This document shows positions 18,785 to 26,578 of a DNA stretch of 64,000 nucleotides, one piece after another. The stretch's first letter is position 1. Each line of letters begins with the position of its first letter. The position numbers and the translations under genes are program-made. The notes below the pieces were generated by a model. The model saw only the letters and a list, made by a program, of their open reading frames with translations. It made no database searches and had not been told where the DNA came from. Source of the DNA: Trichocoleus sp. FACHB-40. Its GTDB lineage: Bacteria > Cyanobacteriota > Cyanobacteriia > Cyanobacteriales > FACHB-T130. The stretch is taken from assembly GCF_014695915.1 (NCBI RefSeq), contig NZ_JACJPF010000098.1, forward strand, positions 62,001 to 126,000. The letters run 5' to 3'.

Positions 18785-18872
18785 TATAGCAATCCCAACT
18801 CATTTATGAACTTCTTTCTTTCCTGCTCCGGTTGCGCCTGGACGGTTCCTTGAAAAGTATAGGATTGCTATA
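18785..18872. mobile_element. MITE-like element between potD and potB
   Basis: An 88-bp stretch bounded by perfect inverted repeats TATAGCAATCC and GGATTGCTATA. A second element with the same right end (AGGATTGCTATA) and an imperfect left end (TATAGCAGTCC) lies at 46762-46860. It carries no coding frame, so it would need a transposase in trans. It splits the potD-potB spacing. Confidence 0.65.
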
Positions 18873-18972
18873 GTATTTGGTTTTAACAGTGCAATGCTTA
18901 AATTTATAAAAATCTAAAATCCAAAATATTATTTCACTATTCAATCCAAAATCCAAAATCCAAAATCAGATT

Positions 18973-19911
18973 GTGTCTACCCCAACTTCCCCTTCTTCTA
19001 TCCCCAATCCCACTCCATCTGATGGAGTTCCGGAATCACCAGTTCTGATGGGCAGCAAAACACGCCCAGGCTTAAATTGGTTGGAACCAGTCGCGTTGCT
19101 TTTGCCATCTGGTATCTGGTTAGCTTTGTTGCTGGTGCTGCCAACTTTGGTGATTTTTGAGCTGAGTTTAGTCCCAGGAATTCGACCAGGGGATGTGGTT
19201 AATCCCAGCGGGCTTGATAATTATGCTCTAGTATTTCAGCCAGTTTACTTGCAGGTGATAGCGCGATCGCTATTCTTTGCCTTTGGCACTACAATAGTTT
19301 GTCTTTTGCTAGGATTCCCCGTTGCCTACTGGATTGGTCAAATGGCACCGCCAAAGTGGCGGAACCTGCTGCTATTGGGCTTTGTCTTACCTTTGTGGAC
19401 ATCATCGCTGCTGCGTTCCTACGCCTGGATTACGATTTTGCGTCCTACGGGTGTTCTCAACACGGTGTTAACTACTTTTGGGCTACCTGCTTTGGAGTTG
19501 CTTAACCAAAGTTCAGCAGTTTTTATTGGCATGGGTTACAGCTTTTTGCCCTACATGGTTTTGATTCTCTACGCTTCTGTAGAAAAACTCGATCGCCGTT
19601 TGTTGGAAGCATCTGCTGATTTAGGTGCGAATCCGATTGAAACTTTTTGGAAGGTAACTGTACCCCAAACTATGCCAGGAATTGCCGCTGGTTCTTTGCT
19701 GGTATTTATTAGCACTTTGGGAGATTTCGTAGATCCGGAATTGCTGGGCGGTGCTTCTAGTATGACGGTATCTCGCTTAATTTATAACCAGTTTTTAGGC
19801 GCGACTCAAAACTGGGGATTTGGCTCGTCTTTGAGTATGGTATTGATTTTTGCGGTGAGTATAGCGATCGCGCTTCTCATCAAATACGGCAATCCAACAT
19901 CACAAAAGTAA
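18973..19911 (+). CDS. potB: Polyamine-type ABC transporter permease
   Basis: A 312-residue inner-membrane permease with a GTG start. A polar, Pro/Ser-rich N-terminus of about 35 residues precedes six membrane helices, starting with VALLLPSGIWLALLLVLP. The EAA docking loop is LLEASADLGANPIETFWKV near residue 215, and TSSLLRSYAWITILRPTGVL is typical of PotB. The usual partner potC is not next to it; the following gene is a protein kinase. Either potC lies elsewhere or this permease works as a homodimer. ACAAAATCCAAAATCC-type repeats lie just upstream. Confidence 0.88.
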   Translation: MSTPTSPSSIPNPTPSDGVPESPVLMGSKTRPGLNWLEPVALLLPSGIWLALLLVLPTLVIFELSLVPGIRPGDVVNPSGLDNYALVFQPVYLQVIARSLFFAFGTTIVCLLLGFPVAYWIGQMAPPKWRNLLLLGFVLPLWTSSLLRSYAWITILRPTGVLNTVLTTFGLPALELLNQSSAVFIGMGYSFLPYMVLILYASVEKLDRRLLEASADLGANPIETFWKVTVPQTMPGIAAGSLLVFISTLGDFVDPELLGGASSMTVSRLIYNQFLGATQNWGFGSSLSMVLIFAVSIAIALLIKYGNPTSQK

Positions 19912-20293
19912 GGCGAATTTGTCGGTAGGTTAGTAATTTCTCTTAACGCACCTTTAGTTTAATTAAATATCTCTTAAATATTCGCCATTGGTACTAGACA
20001 ACTATTGGTTTAATTGGTACATTTATATAATGGAAATCTGTGCGCTCATATATAGTAATTTTAAAGTTTCGTAATAGGTAATTGGTTAGTAAGCCCTAAC
20101 TAATAAACTGTAAAAAGTACGCGATCGCTTGCGGTAGCCACAGAAAATAAACCGCATTAGATTCGCCATGCGCGTAAGCGCTTACTAGGCGAAGGAAAGA
20201 TAAGAAGGAAGAGAGGCAACAGAAGTAATTAGATAGCCTTACCCAGTATGATCGTCTTTGGTGGGCATTGCCCATTCTACTTATCTGATTATT
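19912..20293. other. Intergenic region, nothing recognised
   Basis: AT-rich spacer with one HIP1 site (near 20120) and a GCGTAAGCGCTTA palindrome near 20172. It probably contains the promoter of the kinase gene. Confidence 0.35.
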
Positions 20294-22075
20294 ATGAGTT
20301 ATTGCTTAAATCCCGTCTGTCAGAAGTGCCAAAATCCTCAAGATGGCAAATTTTGTCAAAGTTGCGGAAAGAAGCTGGTACTATTGGGTAGATATCGTGC
20401 GATCGCGCCACTAGGACAAGGCGGATTTGGTAGGACTTTTCGGGCAATTGATGAAGCGAAACCTTCCAAGCCAGCCTGTGTAATTAAGCAATTTTTCCCG
20501 ATACAACAAGGCACAAATACAGCTAATAAAGCAGCAGAGTTATTTCATCAAGAAGCTGTACGGCTAGAAGAATTAGGCAATCATCAGCAGATTCCGGAAT
20601 TGTTAGCCCATTTTGAGGAAGAAAACCATCAATATTTGGTGCAACAGTTTATCAACGGGCAGAACTTAGCCCATATATTAGAACAAAAAGGTGCTTTCAG
20701 TGAAACTGAAATTCGCAGCTTGTTGACAGACTTGCTGCGCGTTTTGGAATTTGTTCATAGCAAACAGGTGATTCACCGAGATATTAAACCAGAAAATATC
20801 ATTCTCCGTTCCACCCTTTCTCAAGGGGGGGATCAACTGGTATTGGTGGATTTTGGCGCGGCTAAATTTGCTACGGGAACCGCATTGGCAAGAACTGGGA
20901 CAGTGATTGGTGACTTTCGATATATTGCACCAGAACAAGCGGCAGGGAAAGGTGTTTTTGCCAGCGATTTATATAGTTTGGGAGTCACCTGCATTCATTT
21001 GCTGACTAACGTTGAACCTTTAGAGTTATTTGATACTGATGAGGATGCTTGGGTTTGGCAGAATTATTTGCCAAATCCTGTAAGCGATGAGTTGCCTAGC
21101 ATCTTAGATAAGATGATTCAAAAAGCTGCTAAACGGCGATATCAATCAGCCGAAGAGGTGTTAAACGCGCTAACTCCACAAAAGTCATCTGTAGCGCCAA
21201 CAAATCCAAAAATTTCCCAAGCTTCCCCGTTAAAAACGTTTGATTTTGATGTGGTGACAGTAAACGCACAGGGGAGGGAAACTAACCGCCGCCGAAAGCA
21301 AACAAAATATTTCTCTGAAGACTTAGGCGGTGGCGTGACACTAGAAATGGTAGAAATTCCTGGCGGTACTTTCCTAATGGGTTCTCCAGACACGGAGAAG
21401 GGACGTAACATAAATGAAAGTCCGCAACATCAAGTAACTGTAGCACCGTTTTTCATGGGAAAATTCACTGTCACACAAGCACAGTGGAAAGCAGTAGCAA
21501 ATCTGCCAGCAATGAACCAAGATTTACAGCTAGATCCTTCAAGCTTCAAAAGTGCAAAACGACCAGTAGAAAATGTATCTTGGCACGATGCTGTAGAATT
21601 TTGTGCGCGTCTGTCGAAGAAAACTGGCAAGAGTTATCGTTTACCCAGCGAAAGCCAATGGGAATATGCTTGTCGTGCTGGAACAACCACACCTTTCCAC
21701 TTTGGCGAGACAATTACAACTGATTTAGCTAATTTTAACGGAATTTATACTTACGCTTCTGCACCCAAGGGAAAAAATCGTCAGTATACAACAGACGTAG
21801 GGAGTTTTCCACCAAACGCCTTCGGACTATACGATATGCACGGCAACGTTTTGGAATGGTGTGCTGATGTTTGGCATGACAATTATAATGGTGCGCCTGC
21901 TGATGGGAGTGCGTGGGAATCTGGTAAAGATAATTCATTGCGGGCGCTGCGCGGTGGTTCGTGGAATTATATTCCTCAATGCCGTAGTGCAAGTCGTAGC
22001 TGGTATGTACTGAACAGTAGGGGCAAATTCTATGGCTTTCGAGTTGCGCTTAGTGCCTCTACGTGGACTTCTTAA
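20294..22075 (+). CDS. Ser/Thr protein kinase with zinc ribbon and C-terminal FGE-sulfatase domain
   Basis: A 593-residue protein. Residues 1-30 form a zinc ribbon (CQKC ... CQSCGKK). A Hanks-type kinase domain spans about 35-295: glycine loop LGQGGFGRTF, Lys K65 in VIKQF, catalytic D163 in HRDIKPEN and metal D186 in DFGAAK. The lobes are complete, so activity is expected. After a linker, an FGE-sulfatase (C-type-lectin-like) domain runs from about 350 (EIPGGTFLMGSP) to the end, with RLPSESQWEYACRAGT and MHGNVLEWCADVW. The C-terminus RGGSWNYIPQCRSASRSW, ending in GFRVALS, is the ligand-facing part of this fold. The start at 20294 is chosen because the zinc ribbon begins there. The role is probably regulatory; its substrates are unknown. 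Confidence 0.88.
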   Translation: MSYCLNPVCQKCQNPQDGKFCQSCGKKLVLLGRYRAIAPLGQGGFGRTFRAIDEAKPSKPACVIKQFFPIQQGTNTANKAAELFHQEAVRLEELGNHQQIPELLAHFEEENHQYLVQQFINGQNLAHILEQKGAFSETEIRSLLTDLLRVLEFVHSKQVIHRDIKPENIILRSTLSQGGDQLVLVDFGAAKFATGTALARTGTVIGDFRYIAPEQAAGKGVFASDLYSLGVTCIHLLTNVEPLELFDTDEDAWVWQNYLPNPVSDELPSILDKMIQKAAKRRYQSAEEVLNALTPQKSSVAPTNPKISQASPLKTFDFDVVTVNAQGRETNRRRKQTKYFSEDLGGGVTLEMVEIPGGTFLMGSPDTEKGRNINESPQHQVTVAPFFMGKFTVTQAQWKAVANLPAMNQDLQLDPSSFKSAKRPVENVSWHDAVEFCARLSKKTGKSYRLPSESQWEYACRAGTTTPFHFGETITTDLANFNGIYTYASAPKGKNRQYTTDVGSFPPNAFGLYDMHGNVLEWCADVWHDNYNGAPADGSAWESGKDNSLRALRGGSWNYIPQCRSASRSWYVLNSRGKFYGFRVALSASTWTS

Positions 22076-22280
22076 ACCTTTACTCAATGTCTGTACTACT
22101 TAGCTATGATTGTGAGATAGAGCGCGATCGCTTCCTAGCTACTCCTTCCGGCTAATTGCTCTTTCCTTATTTTTGATGGTTATAAGAATTAGAGTGTTTT
22201 TTATATTTGACGAGTACAGCGATCGCTATGCTCGTAAACCTTCCCTATTGTAATTAATTTAATTTATAGAGTTCTAGCTT

Positions 22281-22901
22281 ATGGCATACAGTGATTTTAC
22301 AACCTTAACTAAAGTCAGAGAAGCCTTTGGGTTAACCGTAGAAGAATCTATTGATTTATTTACTGGTACTCCAGAAGTTTTGCCAAGCTCTTATCTTCAG
22401 ACTACATTAAATGAGAATGTATTTTTAGCAACTGCAATCAATACAGAAAAGGCGCGTGCGGAGTTAATTATTGCCCCGGTTTTATTAGAGGTTAGGCGAA
22501 TACTTAATTTTCAAATTGGTTTTTTCTCTGGCTCCGAGTTCAATGTCGATTTGCAAGCAGGTTTGAGCGGATATTGCGATTATATTCTTACTGCCTCAAA
22601 AGAATCCTATGAAATTCGGACTCCAGTTGTAACCTTGGCAGAGGCTAAAAATGAAAGTATTAAATCTGGCTTAGGACAGTGTATTGCTGAAATGGTTGCA
22701 GCCCAATTATTTAATCAACGAAGTGGAGACCCAATCGAAAGTATCTATGGAGCCGTAACTACGGGAACAGATTGGAAGTTTCTTAAGTTGACTGATAAAA
22801 CCATCTGGATTGATAAGCGAGACTATTTTATCAATGAAGTAAGTCAGATTTTGGGGATTTTAGCAACATCATTTAAAGCATTTCATTCTATGAAAAATTG
22901 A
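22281..22901 (+). CDS. Hypothetical protein, possible PD-(D/E)XK nuclease fold
   Basis: A 206-residue soluble protein. The central part has GYCDYIL followed about 20 residues later by VVTLAEAKNE, which fits the D...(D/E)-x-K metal site of PD-(D/E)XK enzymes, with the helix GLGQCIAEMVAAQLFNQ after it. This is the usual order in restriction-endonuclease-like folds, but the assignment is from pattern only. Similar proteins are common in cyanobacterial accessory regions. Biochemical role unknown. Confidence 0.6.
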   Translation: MAYSDFTTLTKVREAFGLTVEESIDLFTGTPEVLPSSYLQTTLNENVFLATAINTEKARAELIIAPVLLEVRRILNFQIGFFSGSEFNVDLQAGLSGYCDYILTASKESYEIRTPVVTLAEAKNESIKSGLGQCIAEMVAAQLFNQRSGDPIESIYGAVTTGTDWKFLKLTDKTIWIDKRDYFINEVSQILGILATSFKAFHSMKN

Positions 22902-22989
22902 GCAATTGGCTTCTAATCCGCTAGTTTTGAGTCAATTTGTATGGCATCGCCGTATAAAAAAACGGAGTAATTTTACATGAGGTAGTTGA

Positions 22990-24027
22990 TTAAGGACATA
23001 TATCCCCATATGCTAAATTTTTTATACCTGATTTTGCGTATACCATAGCTCCTAAATCAAATGGTTGGTTGAAAGCTGACGGAAGACATCCTTTAGAATA
23101 ACAACTCCTAACAATTGCAGTACCTTTTTCACCTACTACCTCAACAGTCAACTGAGCAAAATCACCCCCCGCACCAAAATCCCAGGTTGATGATTGTTCA
23201 CCTTCGGCAAGGGCTGTTGCTCGGATTACTCCAATATAAGCTTTTAGTTTTTGGCAGTTCTTAAGTCCATCTACAACATCTTCATAAAAATATCCCAAGC
23301 TGTTACGTCCCCAATCATTACGAACTGAGGTTGGAACCATTAATCCTGGTGTAGGCTTAGTAAGTACAGCAAAGAAGTATGGTATCAGAATTATTGTTAT
23401 AGTTGGGATTAAATAAGTAGTTCTCCGAAGAAGAGAAGGTGGTTTATGTTTGGCGATTAAACAAGATAGGTAAAGGAATAAAAAAGGAAATAAAATTGGG
23501 ATACCTATTAACAAAGGAGATAGAGCTATTCCTAACGTAGCTACTGCCCATAGCAGGAAAGCTTCAAATGATGAAAAGTTAGGATATTTACGAAATAAAG
23601 GGAAAATCACCTTAGAAATTAATACACTTACGCCGAGTATCCCAAGAATTAGAAAAGTTATACTAATCCAAAAAAAAGGTAGTACCAAGACGGCAAAAGT
23701 TATATCAATATGTGTTATTAGATGCAAATCTAACAAACATCCTACTAATATGCTTGGAATCACCAGTGCTAGGTTAATATCTTGTCTTCTATATCTCAAA
23801 GTCCATATAGTCGCAGCACTACAGGAAAGAGCAACAAAAAGAGTCATTGAAAAACTATAAGGGTGTTGAATTGGCTCTGGAAACCAGAAACCTATAGATT
23901 CATTTCTCTTAACAAAGCTTATCGGAGTCACAAGAGCCAAAAATAGTAAGCTACAACCGAAAATGAGTAATGTTGTGCGAAATGATTCGGCTTTCTTATT
24001 TCTTATGTTATTCGTGTTATTTTGCAA
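22990..24027 (-). CDS. Hypothetical polytopic membrane protein
   Basis: A 345-residue protein with about eight hydrophobic segments in residues 15-220 (for example LLIFGCSLLFLALVTPI and ITFAVLVLPFFWISITFLI). A soluble C-terminal domain of about 110 residues follows, with four cysteines (LKNCQKL, IVRSCYSKGC, YGDICP), perhaps disulfide-bonded outside the cytosol. The C-terminal part resembles the small domains that carry a copy of a cytochrome-oxidase-like assembly region, but I do not recognise the family. The TTG start at 24025-24027 is supported by a strong AGGAGG seven bases upstream. Confidence 0.6.
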   Translation of the reverse strand: MQNNTNNIRNKKAESFRTTLLIFGCSLLFLALVTPISFVKRNESIGFWFPEPIQHPYSFSMTLFVALSCSAATIWTLRYRRQDINLALVIPSILVGCLLDLHLITHIDITFAVLVLPFFWISITFLILGILGVSVLISKVIFPLFRKYPNFSSFEAFLLWAVATLGIALSPLLIGIPILFPFLFLYLSCLIAKHKPPSLLRRTTYLIPTITIILIPYFFAVLTKPTPGLMVPTSVRNDWGRNSLGYFYEDVVDGLKNCQKLKAYIGVIRATALAEGEQSSTWDFGAGGDFAQLTVEVVGEKGTAIVRSCYSKGCLPSAFNQPFDLGAMVYAKSGIKNLAYGDICP

Positions 24028-24034
24028 GATTCAT

Positions 24035-24040
24035 CCTCCT
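24035..24040 (-). promoter_or_regulatory. Strong ribosome-binding site for a TTG start
   Basis: AGGAGG on the minus strand, seven bases before TTG at 24025-24027. A competing ATG directly after it (out of frame) leads to a stop after five codons, so the TTG decides the real start. Confidence 0.65.
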
Positions 24041-24228
24041 TAACTGTGTATAAAGCAAGTAATACCAACTAATTTAGCTTACTCAAACACGATTTCAATA
24101 TTTATCTAGTCATCTAGAAGAATAGTCACAGCAAAAATTATTCTATTACAATTCATTCAAATTATAAGTAAAACTTACATTGTTTTACTGATGGTTGTAG
24201 ATATTGAAAAGAAGATGATTGTTCGATT

Positions 24229-24531
24229 GACAAATTAGCTAATTATCGCAACTTTATCAAGAAAATCTTAACAGAATACTATGAGTGGGCATCTAACACC
24301 CCTAGAGAGGGCGTAGAGGAATGCTTGGCATTTGATGAGGTTCGAGATCATTACTTTTGGTTTCACCTTGGCTGGGACGGCAAGCGTAGAGTTCAAGGAG
24401 TAATGGTTTACCTGCGAATTCGAGGTGGAAAGATTTGGGTTACAGACCCAAATGCGATCGCTATGCAACGGCGTATCCTGTATACTGCCTCACATCTGGT
24501 GGATGAAACCCCAAAACTATTTTATCTTTAG
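24229..24531 (+). pseudogene. Truncated xisI-like pseudogene
   Basis: Reads DKLANYRNFIKKILTEYY, then FDEVRDHYFWFHLGWDGKRR and GGKIWV, which is the XisI family pattern and aligns with the intact xisI on the other strand (DTLENYRNIIK, LGWDAARRVHG, DSKIWV). The expected ATG before DKL is ATT here, with an in-frame stop at 24205. After about 24446 the family similarity stops, and the frame runs through the antisense of the convergent xisI to the stop at 24531. It has lost both its start codon and its C-terminal third. Confidence 0.75.
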
Positions 24532-24796
24532 GAATTCCCGCAGCAACCAGTTCCTGAGTTACGCCATCTTCTGTATCATCTCGTTGCACCCAAATCTTGC
24601 TATCTATAATATCAAGATGAACAAGGCATCCATGAACACGCCTTGCCGCATCCCAACCGAGAGTAATCAATAAATAGCTATCAGCTACTTCATCAAAAAC
24701 TGTTTTACAAGTAAGTTCTCCATGCGCGTATGGAATTTTAGTGTAGGGTTCAAGAACAGTCTTAATAATATTTCGATAGTTCTCTAAGGTATCCAT
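24461..24796 (-). CDS. xisI: XisI family protein
   Basis: A 111-residue protein of full family length. It starts MDTLENYRNIIKTVL and contains TLGWDAARRVHGCLVHLDI, with the family ending PKDKIVLGFHPPDVRQYT. XisI was first described as a factor controlling excision of the fdxN element in Anabaena. Most copies, as here, occur in genomes or loci without that element, and their role is unsettled. It lies 77 bp downstream of xisH in what looks like a two-gene operon. Confidence 0.9.
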   Translation of the reverse strand: MDTLENYRNIIKTVLEPYTKIPYAHGELTCKTVFDEVADSYLLITLGWDAARRVHGCLVHLDIIDSKIWVQRDDTEDGVTQELVAAGIPKDKIVLGFHPPDVRQYTGYAVA

Positions 24797-24873
24797 TGCA
24801 CAATTACCTCCTTCTGAGCTTCAAATACGATTAGGTTCAGATTTTCATCAGCAATCAAGAGTTGACCGATTGG

Positions 24874-25206
24874 TTACTCAAAAAGAGAGTTAAACGTTAT
24901 GTCGCGAACTGCCAGATATAAAATCCAATTTGGATTGGTTTGACGCATTACAGCCCGGTAAAGAACAAACTGACCGACTGCATTTTTCAGGTCTTCCATT
25001 TCGGAAGCACCGACAAAGCTCTTGATCTCTACTGCAATTTTGCGTTCCTCCCGTTCGGCTGCCAAAAGTTGCCGTGCGCCAAGAGCGACATACATATCCT
25101 TTTTGCCCCATCGGAGATGAAACGGATCATGAGAAATTGTCCAACCATCTTTGACGAGTGCATTCTTCACAGCATCGTGATAGATGTCTAGGGCAGGCAT
25201 AGGCAA
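24874..25206 (-). CDS. xisH: XisH family protein
   Basis: A 110-residue protein that pairs with XisI. It starts MPMPALDIYHDAVKNALVKDGW. It has a nuclease-like core: D (DMYVALGARQLLAAE) followed by KIAVEIKSF, i.e. an E-x-K pair as in PD-(D/E)XK folds, then LKNAVGQFVLYRAV. Nuclease activity is an inference from this motif. No XisF recombinase or nif gene is present in the window, so fdxN-element excision is an unlikely role here. Confidence 0.9.
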   Translation of the reverse strand: MPMPALDIYHDAVKNALVKDGWTISHDPFHLRWGKKDMYVALGARQLLAAEREERKIAVEIKSFVGASEMEDLKNAVGQFVLYRAVMRQTNPNWILYLAVRDITFNSLFE

Positions 25207-25558
25207 CCTATCGATAGAGCTTACAGTCCCCTATTCTAAAATTACCTTGGTTTATTGAGTGTTTATAGGGCTTAAATCTTGTTACTTCAAGGCGCGATAC
25301 CTTCGCTAAGCTTCCCTAACGCAACGTGGATGTAGGAGAGCGATCGCATAACTCAAACAGACAAAAACGCGATCGCCCTTTCTTCACTCCTGACAATTTC
25401 CATCAGGTCATAGTGAAGTTAAGTCAAGTTGTTAAGTTTAAGCAATCATCAGATTGATTAGGTAGGGTGAGCAAAAGCCCACCACAACCATTGAGAATTA
25501 ATAAATTGAGTTTAACATCGCACATCAGCCTCAATTAATTTGAGCGCGATCGCTTTTT
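25207..25558. other. Intergenic region, nothing recognised
   Basis: Contains three HIP1-like GCGATCGC sites and AT-rich sequence. It should hold the xisHI promoter. No repeat family or coding frame seen. Confidence 0.35.
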
Positions 25559-26275
25559 CTACCTCACTGAACCCGGAAAATTAGCAGCAGGAGACACTTG
25601 CAAAATTCGCCCGTCTAACTTGCGAACCACATCCCCCACTGGCACTAATGGTTGTTTACCATTTGTATAAATCACCGCTGTTAACGCCCCTACCCGATTG
25701 CGGCGAAAAGCCGCTACATCCATCCGCACAGGCTGCTGTTGCAGCTTGAGAGCCAAGCTCATGCCGGAGGAGGCATTCCCCAGGCTATTCAGTTCCGGAA
25801 GCGATTTGTATTCCACAACCTCTAGTCCCTGGTATCCTTTTAGCCTTTCCCGCAGTAAGCTCAACATTTTTTGCTGTGCTTCCGGGTTCTGCATTTCTTG
25901 CAGACTGGCATCAAAGTTTGCCCGATCCGGCTCTGAGGGCATATTTCCCGTGAATCCTAAGACGATTTGGAAGTTCTCTTGATTGACAAAAGCAAAGAAA
26001 TTCTCCGGCTGGATGTTTGCCTGAGTCAGCTGTTGTCTAAGAACTTCTAAATTTGAGGCAATAGCAGCTGCTACTTCTGGCGGTAATTCTTGGAAGCCAG
26101 CAGGCAAATCTTCCAGCGTCAATTTTATATTAGACGACGCTGGCGCTGGAGTAGGCGCTTGAGCAGGTGCTTCTTGGGCTGGTTCTGGGATAGGCGCTTG
26201 GGCAATAGTAGCAATCGAAGCACCAAACCAAAGGGTGCTGGTCAACAAACATAAACTCAAAGGATTTTTGGGCAT
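25559..26275 (-). CDS. Secreted hypothetical protein
   Basis: A 238-residue exported protein. The signal peptide is residues 1-26 (LCLLTSTLWFGASIATIAQA). A Pro/Ala-rich linker (about 27-48) leads to a globular domain beginning LTLEDLPAGFQELPPEV. Later stretches such as LGFTGNMPSEPDRANFD and MDVAAFRRNRVGALTAVIY suggest an alpha/beta fold. There are no catalytic motifs that I can recognise. It is transcribed away from the branching enzyme gene. Confidence 0.6.
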   Translation of the reverse strand: MPKNPLSLCLLTSTLWFGASIATIAQAPIPEPAQEAPAQAPTPAPASSNIKLTLEDLPAGFQELPPEVAAAIASNLEVLRQQLTQANIQPENFFAFVNQENFQIVLGFTGNMPSEPDRANFDASLQEMQNPEAQQKMLSLLRERLKGYQGLEVVEYKSLPELNSLGNASSGMSLALKLQQQPVRMDVAAFRRNRVGALTAVIYTNGKQPLVPVGDVVRKLDGRILQVSPAANFPGSVR

Positions 26276-26578
26276 TTGCTCTCACTTGGTTGATCCTTAT
26301 TTATCAGGATAGACAGCCAAAAGCCATCTAGACGATACTCCAGATCCCGTTTCACCAGATTGCTGGCAAACGGTTGTTATAAAATATCTTGCCCCAAGCC
26401 CTCAGTCTTCCATTACCCATTTCTTACCTCTTATATTTTGCCTTTTATCGTTATGCCTTTTAGCCCCTAATAAACTAAACCGCTCTTATACTTATTACCT
26501 TTAGCCGTAAAATCTTAAAATAATTTAAAATTCGTCTTTGCCTCGATTCCACATCTATCCCAAACCCCCAAAGTTATT
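26276..26578. other. Divergent promoter region
   Basis: Spacer of 303 bp between the secreted protein gene (left) and the branching enzyme gene (right), AT-rich around 26440-26540. No hairpin or operator was recognised. Confidence 0.35.

Noticed and set aside
24325-24531. 68-codon frame starting at TTG as an independent gene
   Set aside because: Upstream codons in the same frame continue the XisI pattern and the last part is antisense to xisI, so it is a truncated pseudogene, not a new gene.
24874-25206. XisH as evidence for an fdxN excision element here
   Set aside because: No XisF recombinase, nif gene or direct repeat pair was seen; xisHI occurs widely without the element.
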